From Armatimonadota bacterium (GTDB lineage Bacteria; Sysuimicrobiota; Sysuimicrobiia; Sysuimicrobiales; Sysuimicrobiaceae), in NCBI GenBank assembly GCA_031460175.1, contig JAVKGW010000004.1:1-59302 (forward strand): a DNA stretch of 59,302 nucleotides, given 5' to 3'. Positions 1-8,631 of this stretch are shown here, piece after piece; within the stretch, counting starts at the first letter, position 1; each line of letters begins with the position of its first letter. The notes beneath the pieces are model-generated. The model was not told where the DNA came from. It searched no databases and saw only the letters and a list, made by a program, of their open reading frames with translations. The position numbers were made by a program, and so were the translations under genes.

Positions 1-2
1 CC

Positions 3-143
3 GTGGTCGAACGCGCGCTTCAGCGGCGCACCCTGGCGGCGGTGGCGGGCAAGGGATTGGGCAGGGACCGCAGGACGCAACGGGCCGTCTCCGCGGTGTG
101 GCGGGTGCTAGACGGTACGGCCTCGCCCCCCGCGACTCGCTGA
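3..143 (+). CDS. C-terminal fragment of an unrecognised protein (5' end outside window)
   Basis: A frame open from the window edge runs 46 codons to TGA at 141-143. The third codon positions are strongly G/C, as in the real genes here. The peptide is basic (arginine-rich around QRRTLAAVAGKGLGRDRR) and ends in a short, probably disordered tail. No family is recognisable from so short a piece. It lies about 100 bp upstream of the zinc dehydrogenase on the same strand, so the two could be co-transcribed, but nothing in the sequence shows this. Confidence 0.35.
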   Translation: MVERALQRRTLAAVAGKGLGRDRRTQRAVSAVWRVLDGTASPPATR

Positions 144-244
144 AGCTGGGTTGCTTCCAGTCTGCTCAAGTAGGTCTCTCCCCAGAAGGATCCCGCGGGC
201 CGGGAGGAGAAATCAGAATCAGAGGGATCGGGACGGAGGTCTAG

Positions 245-1336
245 ATGTCGGAGCTTGTCCGCGCTGCGGTACTCACCGGTCCGGGGGTACTCGAAATCCA
301 CAGGTTCCCCCGCCCGAAAATCGGGCCGGATGAGGGGCTCTTACGGATCGAGCGCTGCGGCATCTGCGGGAGTGACATCGAGATGATCCGGGGTGAGCAC
401 CCGCGGCCGCCCTGCATCCCGGGCCATGAGATCCTCGGCGTCATCGAGGAGGTGGGCGAGCGCGCGGCCCAGCGCTGGGGGGTGCAGGTCGGTGATCGGG
501 TGGCGGTGGAGATCATCGTCCCGTGCCGCTTCTGTGAGCTGTGCCTGACCGGGCGCTACATGTTCTGTAGAAATCGGCCGGGCGGATACGGAGGGAACAC
601 GCCGATCACCCGCGACCCGCCCCTGTGGGGCGGGTACGCCGAGTATCTGTACTTACACCCGAACGCGATCCTCCACAAGGTGGACAAGACCTTGCCGGCG
701 GACGTGGCGGTCATGTTCAACCCCCTGGGCGCCGGGGTTCGCTGGGTCCTCCACCTGGGCGGTGTCACGGCCGGAGACACGGTGCTGATCCTGGGGCCGG
801 GGCAACGGGGGTTGATGGCGGTGATCGCCGCGAAGATGGGCGGTGCCGGCACGGTGATCGTGACAGGCCTGGCACGGGATGCCCACAAACTCGAACTGGC
901 GAAGGAACTGGGCGCCGATTACGTGATCAATGTCGAGGAAGAGGACACAGTTCAGCGTGTGCGCGAAATCACGGACGGTGTGGGAGCCGACGTGGTCCTC
1001 GATGTGACGCCCATGGCGCATCAACCGGTGCTCGATGCCATCGAGTGCGTGCGCCACGGGGGGCGCGTGGTGCTCGCAGGCCTGAAGGGACGGAGGCCCA
1101 TCCCGCTCGTCACGGACGCGATCATCGGCAAAGGTGCGACGGTGGTGGGTGCCTACAGTGTGGACGCACGCGCCTACATCGAGGCCATCAAGATCATTGA
1201 GTCGCGTCGGTTCCCTCTGGAGAAGCTCCACACGCACACCTTCGGCCTGGAAGAGGCCAGGTACGCGATCGACGTCCTTGCGGGCGACGTTCCAGGGGAG
1301 CAGGCGGTGCATGTGAGCATCGATCCGAGCAGATAG
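245..1336 (+). CDS. zinc-dependent medium-chain dehydrogenase (sorbitol/threonine dehydrogenase-like)
   Basis: A 363-residue MDR-superfamily oxidoreductase that should oxidise an alcohol or polyol with NAD(P). Catalytic-zinc motifs are visible as GICGSDIEM near residue 40 and the GHE of IPGHEILGVIEEVG. The structural-zinc lobe is CRFCELCLTGRYMFC around residues 97-111. The Rossmann nucleotide loop is GPGQRGLMAV near residue 185. The length is normal for the family. The ATG follows a GGGACGGAGG ribosome site. Substrate cannot be assigned: the flanks are an unknown fragment and degraded genes, so there is no pathway context. Family assignment is secure; specificity is not. Confidence 0.9.
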   Translation: MSELVRAAVLTGPGVLEIHRFPRPKIGPDEGLLRIERCGICGSDIEMIRGEHPRPPCIPGHEILGVIEEVGERAAQRWGVQVGDRVAVEIIVPCRFCELCLTGRYMFCRNRPGGYGGNTPITRDPPLWGGYAEYLYLHPNAILHKVDKTLPADVAVMFNPLGAGVRWVLHLGGVTAGDTVLILGPGQRGLMAVIAAKMGGAGTVIVTGLARDAHKLELAKELGADYVINVEEEDTVQRVREITDGVGADVVLDVTPMAHQPVLDAIECVRHGGRVVLAGLKGRRPIPLVTDAIIGKGATVVGAYSVDARAYIEAIKIIESRRFPLEKLHTHTFGLEEARYAIDVLAGDVPGEQAVHVSIDPSR

Positions 1337-1355
1337 AAAATCGGAGTTCGGCGGA

Positions 1356-1424
1356 CCCGCGGGTCTGCTCCTCCACCTTTCCTTCGAGGTACGCCACCCG
1401 CTCCTCGAGCGTCCCCTGCGCCAT
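1356..1424 (-). pseudogene. truncated N-terminus of a small coiled-coil protein
   Basis: An ATG at 1424 opens MAQGTLEERVAYLEGKVEEQ, a heptad-rich start typical of short coiled-coil proteins. After about 23 codons the frame runs antisense into the 3' end of the dehydrogenase and loses coding character. I read it as the surviving 5' end of a gene whose remainder was lost at a junction just downstream of the dehydrogenase stop. The alternative is a chance open frame, but the heptad pattern and the GGGGGCTGG before the ATG argue against that. Confidence 0.4.
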
Positions 1425-1539
1425 TCCAGCCCCCTGCACCTCTCGTCGACGGCTTACCTAATTGTTTGAATGCGAGCACACACGCGTCCGAAGGGAGAGG
1501 TGGGCTCCATCCCCACCTCGCGCCGCGCTCACCCGTCCG

Positions 1540-2356
1540 CCACCCTGGAGAGGACCACGACGCAGGGCTTCCCGTCCCGCTCCACCCGGGTTCCTCTTTC
1601 CACGCCTGCAGCAAGTGCACCAGGGCGTGCGCCGTCAGGTGCGCGCCGGGTCTCTCCGCGTGGAAGCGCAGGACAGGCACGATCTCTGGCCACCATGGGA
1701 CGAGGCCGATCGCCAACAGCAGCGGAAAGGCCCCGTGAAAGGACAGCTGCTCCCGAGCGGGGATGCGCCGGTTCCAGAGCCAGATGCCCACCGTCGGCCA
1801 GAAAATGACCGGCAGCCACTTCACGAGCACGCCGACCGCAAGCAGGAAGCCCGCGCATGTGCACCTGCCGCGCAAAGAGGTATAGAAGGCTGCCAGGGTG
1901 GGCAGGACCATCAGCGTGTCGATGGTCCACGCACCGGTCACAAGGACGATCAGCGGGTTCAGGGAAAACGCTCGGGCCGCGTCTTCCCCCGCCACCCGCC
2001 ACAGCAGCGCCGCGATCGCGACGTCCGAGATCCACAAGGGCACCTTGAACGCCACCAGCTTCGCCAGGGGCCAGTAAAGCAACGCCGGAAGCGGCGGGTA
2101 CGCGCAGGACTCGTAGGCTGCCAGCCGCACGTCCGCCTCGATCCCCGAGAGGGCTCCGGCGACACCGGAAAGCGACCGGAACGTCCCGTAGGGCGACGCT
2201 CCCCTTGCCAGGTCCGCGAACATGTTGTAGAAGGTCTGCAGGTCCCAGGGGTAGTGGACACCGAGGAGCAACGCCCGCAGCGCCAGACCGGCCCAAAACC
2301 ACGACGGAACTGCGTACAGCAGACCCCATCGGTCCTTCCGTATTCCCGGATCTCAT
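1540..2356 (-). pseudogene. GT87-like (DUF2029) membrane glycosyltransferase, frameshifted and truncated
   Basis: An ATG at 2356 overlaps the stop of the upstream TPR-like gene (ATGA), as expected for a coupled gene, but that frame soon turns into nonsense. The coding frame continues one nucleotide over. From about 2340 it reads WGLLYAVPSWFWAGLAL, then the GT-C type pattern HYPWDLQTFY, AYPPLPALLYWPLAKL, NPLIVLVTGAWTIDTL and AGFLLAVGVLVKWLPV with several hydrophobic helices. Past about 1600 the hydrophobic pattern stops. GT87-family enzymes are polyprenol-linked mannosyl-type transferases. Here one 5' frameshift and a missing C-terminus suggest decay; a sequencing error could explain the frameshift but not the lost end. 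Confidence 0.5.
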
Positions 2357-2775
2357 CGGTGCGGCAGATATCGCTCCAGCCGCCGCACCATCCGTGCATC
2401 CGCGCTGTTTGGAGCCCGTTCGACAACGCAGGAGAAGGCATCTCTGGCCTCCCCGGTCCGCTCTGCCAGCATCAGGATCAGGCCTAGCCAGCAGGACGCC
2501 TGCAGGTCACAGGGCCGGCCAACCAGCATCTCACGGTACAGGGGGACAACCCGATGAATCTCACCGCGAGTCCGGATTACGCGTCCGGGATCTCCGGAGC
2601 GCCGCGCAAGCACCTCTGATTCTCCCAGGTAGGCCCGTAGCTCGCTGCTCATCCGCCGAGCCAACGCCGAGACGGGGTCGAATCCGCGGGCTCGCGTTCC
2701 CCACTCGAACATCGCGGTGGCTTGGTCGGGATTGTCCAGCACCAGCGCTACGAGACCCAATGCTGGGTAGGTCAA
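2353..2775 (-). CDS. TPR-like hypothetical protein (possibly N-terminally truncated)
   Basis: 140 residues of alternating helices. The C-terminal part (LQASCWLGLILMLAERTGEA and ERAPNSADARMVRRLERYLP) has the spacing of tetratricopeptide repeats, so a protein-interaction role is likely. The only start seen is TTG at 2775, yet the same frame stays open and protein-like upstream to about 2855 without an initiation codon. The 5' end may therefore have been lost. It couples by ATGA to the broken GT87-like gene and lies just downstream of the O-demethylase gene. It is probably the remnant of a cell-surface glycosylation locus. Confidence 0.5.
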   Translation of the reverse strand: MTYPALGLVALVLDNPDQATAMFEWGTRARGFDPVSALARRMSSELRAYLGESEVLARRSGDPGRVIRTRGEIHRVVPLYREMLVGRPCDLQASCWLGLILMLAERTGEARDAFSCVVERAPNSADARMVRRLERYLPHR

Positions 2776-2859
2776 CGCGTGGGCCCGACCAGAGATGGCC
2801 AGAGGTTCGCGCCGTGATTCCGGAGCATCGGTCCACCCGCTCGCCGGGCCTCCTCCCGA

Positions 2860-4290
2860 TCAGCGCCTGGCCTTCACCGCGGCCCAGTACTCCCGGGCCA
2901 CGCGGCTGATGGGCACGGGCGCCACCGTGGCCCGCACGGGCATGGGCTCGTGCCGTTCGATCCACGGTCCGCTCCGGGCCCCTCCTCCGTCCTCCCCCCA
3001 GATCACCACCACCTCGGTCCCCGGCTCCGCGTACGCGGCGTCCACCATCCCCAAGGAGAGCACCGCCCGCTCGTTCGCCACGTACCCCGTCCACTGGGAG
3101 ATCCCGACGAGGTTCCCCCGTCCGTCCTCCACCCGGTCGTACTTCCACCGCGCGTACATGCTCACGGGGAGGTCCAGGTGCTTTGCCGGCGTTCCGTCCG
3201 CCAATAGACTCCGCCGCATGAGTTCCAGCACGTCCTCCGCCCTCCACACCAGGGTCACCTTCTGGCGGTGCGGCTTCTGTGCCAACCGCTCCAGCGCCTC
3301 CCGTCCGACGAAGTCGTGGTCGAACTTCACGATGCGCCCGTAACCCAGGTCGTAGGGCGTGAGGTAGTAGTCCTCGATGTTGGGGGAGTAGAAGCTCCCC
3401 CCGATGGCCCCCGTGGCCTCCGGGGCGGTGGTCGGCAGCCACTCCCGATACGGCCGGAGCGCCTCCCCCGTGTAGACGGCAGGCATGGGCCCCGCGATCC
3501 ACCCGGATTCCAGGGCGTTGGTGAAGTATGCGAGGGAACCGATGCGCCGCAGCCCGAACTCCCTCCCCGCTTCCAGAATGGCCTGCAGCACCCGCTCCCG
3601 GTCCTCCCACGGACCACTCAGCTCAAACCCCGGGGAGCCCGTCATGCTGTGCCGCAGGACCCAGACCTGACACCCCGCGATGGGCAGCGTGGTGAAGTGG
3701 AAGAACTTGATCTCCGGCAGCGGTCCGCCCACCAGCTTCTCCATGAGCGGCGTGGCCTTCGGCCCCTCCAGCTCGAACCGGTACAGGGTCCGCCGTCCCG
3801 TGGGGTTGTCCGAGAACAGCGGGTCCCGCTCGACGGTCACCCGGTACCCTTCCGCCTGCGCGTGGTATTGGACCCAGTTCATGGTGGTGTCCACCCCCAC
3901 CAGCACGAAGGTCTCCGGCGCCAGGTAGTACAGCACGGCATCTCCGATGAAGTATCCGTCCGGAGAACACGCGATGAACTGCTTGGCCCGCCCCGGCACA
4001 TACCCCTGAAAACTGTTGACCGCCAGTCGCTCCAGGAAGCGGAAGGCGTCCGGTCCCCGAACCCAGAGGTTCGTCATGTGAAAGGACTGGTCCGACAGCC
4101 CCACGGACTCCCACCACGACCGCTGCTCGTCCCGCCAGTTCGTGAACTCCGGGGAGACGTAGGGGGAGGGCATGGCGTAGGAGATGAACCGGTAAAGGGC
4201 TCCCTTGGGGTTGCGGAAGAGGTAATCCACGAGGTTCGGCACCGAGTCCACCAGCTCCTGCAGGTTCCGTGGTTTCCGAGATCCCGTCAT
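2860..4290 (-). CDS. LigM-like tetrahydrofolate-dependent aromatic O-demethylase (GcvT family)
   Basis: 476 residues, the full length of the LigM/DesA branch of the aminomethyltransferase (GcvT) family. These enzymes move a methyl group from vanillate, 3-O-methylgallate or syringate to tetrahydrofolate. Stretches shared with LigM as I remember it include FTNWRDEQRSWW near residue 50, FQGYVPGRAKQF, WVQYHAQAEGY, LRHSMTGSPGFELSGPW, NALESGWI, PAVYTGEALRPYREWLP, AIGGSFYSPNIEDYY and GRIVKFDHDFVGREALE. The order is GcvT fold, then a C-terminal beta domain (VVIWGEDGGG...). The ATG is preceded by GGGGAGGCGG. No aromatic dioxygenase or folate-cycle genes are nearby, so the natural substrate may be another methoxylated compound. 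Subfamily placement is strong, substrate is inferred. Confidence 0.82.
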   Translation of the reverse strand: MTGSRKPRNLQELVDSVPNLVDYLFRNPKGALYRFISYAMPSPYVSPEFTNWRDEQRSWWESVGLSDQSFHMTNLWVRGPDAFRFLERLAVNSFQGYVPGRAKQFIACSPDGYFIGDAVLYYLAPETFVLVGVDTTMNWVQYHAQAEGYRVTVERDPLFSDNPTGRRTLYRFELEGPKATPLMEKLVGGPLPEIKFFHFTTLPIAGCQVWVLRHSMTGSPGFELSGPWEDRERVLQAILEAGREFGLRRIGSLAYFTNALESGWIAGPMPAVYTGEALRPYREWLPTTAPEATGAIGGSFYSPNIEDYYLTPYDLGYGRIVKFDHDFVGREALERLAQKPHRQKVTLVWRAEDVLELMRRSLLADGTPAKHLDLPVSMYARWKYDRVEDGRGNLVGISQWTGYVANERAVLSLGMVDAAYAEPGTEVVVIWGEDGGGARSGPWIERHEPMPVRATVAPVPISRVAREYWAAVKARR

Positions 4291-4327
4291 GGTCCGCCTC
4301 CCCGTGGCTTGAGATGTCCGATCCGGA

Positions 4328-4356
4328 ATTGTACGGGTCCGACCCTCGTCCGGGAA
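4328..4356 (-). promoter_or_regulatory. candidate promoter of the LigM-like gene
   Basis: On the minus strand TACAAT (4333-4328) is a good -10 box 38 bp before the ATG. A weak -35 (TTCCCG, 4356-4351) lies 17 bp upstream. The -10 is convincing and the -35 is poor, so an activator may be needed. Confidence 0.4.
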
Positions 4357-4383
4357 GAGCGCGGTGGCGGGAAACGCACCGAT

Positions 4384-5517
4384 CTACCGCCAACCCCGCC
4401 GATCCCGGAGGGCGGTTTGGATCCCCGCGGCCCGGGCGAGCTCCCGGTGGATGCGGCCGGTGCGTTCCACCTGCCCTTTGGCGGGGAAGCGTTCGTAGAA
4501 GCCGTCCGTCCGGAACATCCGCCGCAGCTCCGCCCACGGTTGCAGCCGCTCCTCCCACCGGTCCACCCGGCCTTCCTCCGGCTCCGCGTCCTCCGCGGCC
4601 AGGTCCGCGCAGGCCCGGATCATGGCCTTGAGGGTCACGGGCCGGGTCACCATGTAATTGGGGTTGCCCCAGGCTTCCCCCCATACCCGCTCCGCGGCCT
4701 TGAGGAAGTCCCGCAGGACACCGTAGTAATCCTGCGGCTGGAGGCCGCGCTCCTGGATCTGCGGCCAGGTGAGTCGCACCCACCGGTGCAGCTCGTTGAA
4801 GAGCTCCGCCTGCAGGATCCACTTCTCCTGCCGGCTGCGGCCGCCCGGCCGGTTGATCCGGTAGCGGAGGGGGCTACTGGGCTCCTCGTACAGCATCCGG
4901 ACGACCCGGGCCGCGAACTTCTTCTCCGGAGTGGCCTGCCACCACGTCACCCGCTCGTAGAGCTCCACCAGGTGGCTCTTGTTGATGCGGGTGGGGGTGG
5001 CGTTGATGATGACGAACATCTCCGCGGCGAAGTCCTCGCTGCGACCGTCGAAGATGACGCAGGGCACGTAGATGGTCCTGGCCTCCTCCGGCCGCTCCCG
5101 CCGGTAGAACTCCAGGGCCGCGAGCCGGTGCTGGCCGTCGATGATGAGGTACTTTCCGAGCGGTTCCTGCAGGTCCCCGACGGTCTCGTACCGGTCCAGG
5201 GGCTCGAAGTGCAGGTGCTCGGGGGTGAAGAGGAGGATGGTACCGGGAATCGGGGGCTGCTCGCCCGCGGTCTCGTAGAAGTTCTTGATGTCCCGGACCT
5301 TGCGACGCGACAGCGCCCGCTGGAAGGCGCGGTCGCTGCGCTCGATGCGGGCGATGAACTGGGCGATCTCGTCCCCCTCCGGGACGGGCTCCGGCGCGAT
5401 CTGCTCCCCCTCCCCGTAGTACCGGCTCATGAACCGGACCCGGCTCAGCAGATCCTCCGCGGGGTACGCCACGAAGTAGAAGACCCCGTCCTTCTGGCGG
5501 ATCTGGGTCGCCAGCAT
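4384..5517 (-). CDS. DGQHR-domain protein (DndB-like)
   Basis: 377 residues. The diagnostic motif IIDGQHRLAALEF is at residues 125-137 and is followed by FVIINATPTRINKSHL (168-183), as in DGQHR/DndB proteins. DndB is known as a regulator of DNA phosphorothioation loci; other DGQHR proteins are mostly uncharacterised. No dndCDE genes are here. Instead it is the last gene of the nurA-herA-sbcD-sbcC run, 48 bp after sbcC, with its own GAAGGAGGGGG ribosome site. I infer a regulator or accessory factor for DNA-end processing. Direct nucleic-acid binding is plausible but not shown. Confidence 0.75.
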   Translation of the reverse strand: MLATQIRQKDGVFYFVAYPAEDLLSRVRFMSRYYGEGEQIAPEPVPEGDEIAQFIARIERSDRAFQRALSRRKVRDIKNFYETAGEQPPIPGTILLFTPEHLHFEPLDRYETVGDLQEPLGKYLIIDGQHRLAALEFYRRERPEEARTIYVPCVIFDGRSEDFAAEMFVIINATPTRINKSHLVELYERVTWWQATPEKKFAARVVRMLYEEPSSPLRYRINRPGGRSRQEKWILQAELFNELHRWVRLTWPQIQERGLQPQDYYGVLRDFLKAAERVWGEAWGNPNYMVTRPVTLKAMIRACADLAAEDAEPEEGRVDRWEERLQPWAELRRMFRTDGFYERFPAKGQVERTGRIHRELARAAGIQTALRDRRGWR

Positions 5518-5565
5518 GTCGCTCCCCCTCCTTCAGTTCCATTACACCGTCCGCAGCCCCCGCTC

Positions 5566-8500
5566 CTAGTCCGTGACCACCCGGACCCGGGAGCCCTCGG
5601 GTCGCTTCTCCACCACCACCCGGGTCGGCAGACGCGCGGAGAGCTCCTGGAGGTGGGTGACGATGCCCACCATCCGGCCGCCCGTCTGGAGGGCCTCGAT
5701 GGCGCAGGCCACGTGATCCAGGGTCTCGGGGTCCAGGGTCCCGAAGCCCTCGTCGATGAAGAGGCTGTGGAGGGCCACGGCCCCGCTCGACCGTTGCACC
5801 TGCTCGCTGAGCTCCAGGGCGAGGCTCAGGGAGGCCAGGAAGGTCTCCCCGCCGCTCAGGGTGTCCGCACTGCGGCGCTCCCCCGCGTTGTCGTGGTCCA
5901 CCACCGCGAACGACCCGTCCTCGCCGTATTCGAGGGTGTAGCGGTGGCTGAACCGCAGGAGACGCACGGAGGCTCCGGCCACCAGCTCCCGGAAGGTTTC
6001 CTCCAGCACGAACTCCTGGAAGTGCTCGCTGCGCAGGTCGTCCGCCAGTTGCCGGATGAGGGTGTACTCGGCCTCCAGCTGGGCCCGCTCCTTCCGCAGC
6101 CGTTCCGCCCGCTCCACCCGCTCCCGCAGCTGCACGAGGTTCTGCTCCGCGGCGGCCACCCGCTCCACCGCTTCCCGGTAGGCGGCCTCCAGGGACTCCC
6201 GCTCCTTGCGGGCCCGCTGCAGGGCTTCCTCCGTCACCGCCTCCTCCCCCAGCTCCCGCTCCAGCCGTCGGAGCTGCTGCCGGACGCTCCGGCGCTCCGC
6301 CTCGTAGGTCTCCACGAGCTGCCGGAGCCGCTCCCCCTCCGCCTCCGCGAGCGCCGCCTCCCGCACCGCCTCCAGATCCCGAAAGCCCGCCTTACGGGCC
6401 GCGGCCTCCGCCTGAGCCTTCTGCTCCTCCGCCTCCTGCTGGGCACGCCGCGCGGTCTGCTCCGCCTCCTGGAGCCGGACGGCCAGCTGGTCGGCCTCCG
6501 CCTCGGCCCGGGTGGCGGCCTCGCGGGCCTGTGCGAGGGCCGCGAGGAGCCCCTCCGCTTCCCGCTCCAGGGCATCCCGCTCCGCCAAGGGATCCTCCGC
6601 GTCCGTCACCTCCCGGACGCGGCGCTCGTACCCCCGCACCACTTCCTCCTCCGCGGCGAGCCGGAGCCGGACCTCCTCGCGTTCCCCCTGCAGCCGGATC
6701 AGCCGATCTTCCAGATGGCGGGCGCGCTCCTGCGCGGCCAGCAGTTCCCTCCGTCTCGCCTCCAGGTGCTCTTTCGCCCGTGCGTGCTGCCGCCGCTTGT
6801 CCCGCACGCGCCGCAGGGCCTCGCGGATCCGCTCCTCGATGGTCTTGCCCGGCTCGCCGGCCACGTGCGGGCCTACCCGCTCCTCCAGTTCTTCCGCCCA
6901 CGCATGGACCTGCTCGCGGAGCTCCAGGCAGCGTTCCCGGGCCTGCTGGGCCCCACGGGCCTTCTCCTCTGCCGCGGCCCTCGCCGCCGCGTGCACGGCC
7001 GCGGCCCGCTCCAGATCCTGCCTCGCCTGTTCCAGATCCTGCCGGGCCCGGCGGGCCTCGTCTTCCAACCGCTCCAGCTCCGGAAGGGGGGGCTGCGGAG
7101 GCAACCGGACCACGGGTTGGGCGCAAACCGGACACGGTTCCCCCGGTCGGAGCCGGGCCCGCAGGGCGTGCGCGGCGTGGTGCATGCGGACCTCCTGCAC
7201 CTGCCGATCCCATGCCTCCGCCCGCTCTGCGGCCCGGCGGAGGGCATCCTGGGCCTGCGCGGTGGCCCGCTCCGCCTCCACCTGCTTCTCGTGGGCCCTC
7301 CGGGCCTCGGTCTCCAGGGCTTCCGCCTCGCGGGCCATCCGCTCGAGCTCCGCCCGGGCCTGCCTCAACTCCGCGGCCCGCTCCGAGACCTCCTCCAGCA
7401 ACCGGTCCACGGACTCCTCGTACCCGAGGATCCGCAAGCTCTCCTCCGCCGCCTCCACCTCGGCCCGGATCCCCCGAACCGTTGCCTCCAGCCGCTCCAA
7501 CTCCGACCGGGTCCGGGTCACCTCCGCCTCGAGCCCCTCCAGGTGGCTCCGGTGCGCCTCGAGCCGGCTTCTGGCCGCGGCACAGGCCTCCACGATTCCC
7601 CGGAGCTCGTCCAGGGCGCGGATCCGTGCCCGCAGGGCCGGGATGCGCCGGGCCTCTTCCTCCGCCCGGGCCAGGTCCCTCCGGGCCTGTTCCCACACCC
7701 GGCGCGCCTGCTCCAGTTCCTCCCGCACCGCCTCCGCCCGCCTCGTGGCGAGGAGGGCCTGCTCCAGGGCCCACTCCGCGCCCGCAAGCTGCGGCAGAAC
7801 CTCCTTGGCCCGCTCCGCCCGCCTCAGGCGCTCCGCGGCTCGGCGGACCTCCTTCTCCTGCGCGTCCAGGGCCCGCTCCCGCTCCCGGAGGGTCTCGAGC
7901 TCCGCGGTCTTCCGGCGGAGCTCTACCAGGACCTCCAGCCGCCGCTCCAGCTCGCGGAGTTGGAGGCCGAGGTCGTCCCGCGCTCTCCGGAGTCTCCCCA
8001 CCTCCTCCTCCGCGGCCCGCAGGGCCTGCGGGGTGGCGTCCGCGTACTCCTCACACAGGCGCAGTAGCCCCCGCCAACTGCCCTCCAGGGCCTGGCGCTC
8101 CTCCTGGGCCAGCTGCCGCATCCGCTCGTAGACCTGCAACCGCAGGAGGTTGCGGAGGATCTCCCGGCGCTCCCCGGGAGGGCTCTTGAGGAAGGTGGCG
8201 AACTCCCCCTGGGGCAGCACCACGGCCTGGGTGAAGGCCTCATATGGGAGGCCCAGGAGGTCCTGGACGGCCCGATCCACCTCCCGGACCCCGCTCGCCA
8301 GCACCCGGGCGCCGCCGTCCAGGATCTCTTCCAGGATCGCCTGAGCGGGGCCGCCCCGCCGTCCCACCCGCCCCACCCGGAAGCGGCGGTCCAGCACCCG
8401 GAACTCCAGGACCACGGACATCCGGTCCCGGCCCAGGGAGATGAGCTCCGCATACCGGCGGCTCACCCGCGGGATGCGGCCGTAGAGGGCGAAGATCATG

Positions 8501-8631
8501 GCATCCAGCAGGCTCGTCTTGCCCGCGCCGGTGGGCCCCGTGATGGCGAAGAGGTCCAGGGAGGCGAAGTCGAGGGTCTGTCCCTCCTTGAAGCAGGTGA
8601 AGCCCTCCAGCAGCAGTTTCAGCGGCCGCAT
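5566..8631 (-). CDS. sbcC: exonuclease SbcC / Rad50-type SMC ATPase
   Basis: 1021 residues with Rad50 architecture. The N-terminal ATPase half has Walker A GPTGAGKTS at 32-40. Two long coiled-coil arms rich in Glu, Arg and Ala flank the zinc hook C500-P-V-C503. The C-terminal half carries the signature TLSGGETFLASLSL near 921 and Walker B LFIDEGFGTLDPE near 955. With SbcD it forms an ATP-driven nuclease that opens hairpins and trims double-strand ends. I start at ATG 8631, which overlaps the sbcD stop by 13 nt and begins the conserved MRPLKLLLEGFTCF. The frame is open far upstream, but that is antisense to sbcD. Confidence 0.96.
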   Translation of the reverse strand: MRPLKLLLEGFTCFKEGQTLDFASLDLFAITGPTGAGKTSLLDAMIFALYGRIPRVSRRYAELISLGRDRMSVVLEFRVLDRRFRVGRVGRRGGPAQAILEEILDGGARVLASGVREVDRAVQDLLGLPYEAFTQAVVLPQGEFATFLKSPPGERREILRNLLRLQVYERMRQLAQEERQALEGSWRGLLRLCEEYADATPQALRAAEEEVGRLRRARDDLGLQLRELERRLEVLVELRRKTAELETLRERERALDAQEKEVRRAAERLRRAERAKEVLPQLAGAEWALEQALLATRRAEAVREELEQARRVWEQARRDLARAEEEARRIPALRARIRALDELRGIVEACAAARSRLEAHRSHLEGLEAEVTRTRSELERLEATVRGIRAEVEAAEESLRILGYEESVDRLLEEVSERAAELRQARAELERMAREAEALETEARRAHEKQVEAERATAQAQDALRRAAERAEAWDRQVQEVRMHHAAHALRARLRPGEPCPVCAQPVVRLPPQPPLPELERLEDEARRARQDLEQARQDLERAAAVHAAARAAAEEKARGAQQARERCLELREQVHAWAEELEERVGPHVAGEPGKTIEERIREALRRVRDKRRQHARAKEHLEARRRELLAAQERARHLEDRLIRLQGEREEVRLRLAAEEEVVRGYERRVREVTDAEDPLAERDALEREAEGLLAALAQAREAATRAEAEADQLAVRLQEAEQTARRAQQEAEEQKAQAEAAARKAGFRDLEAVREAALAEAEGERLRQLVETYEAERRSVRQQLRRLERELGEEAVTEEALQRARKERESLEAAYREAVERVAAAEQNLVQLRERVERAERLRKERAQLEAEYTLIRQLADDLRSEHFQEFVLEETFRELVAGASVRLLRFSHRYTLEYGEDGSFAVVDHDNAGERRSADTLSGGETFLASLSLALELSEQVQRSSGAVALHSLFIDEGFGTLDPETLDHVACAIEALQTGGRMVGIVTHLQELSARLPTRVVVEKRPEGSRVRVVTD

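Noticed and set aside
1462-2487. 341-codon plus-strand frame opposite the GT87-like remnant
   Set aside because: Arg/Pro/Gln-rich without hydrophobic core or motif; the opposite strand has clear membrane-protein pattern.
3268-8067. 1599-codon plus-strand open frame
   Set aside because: It runs antisense to the O-demethylase, DGQHR and sbcC genes, has Leu/Pro/Arg/Gly-rich noise composition and no domain; it is a product of high GC and codon bias.
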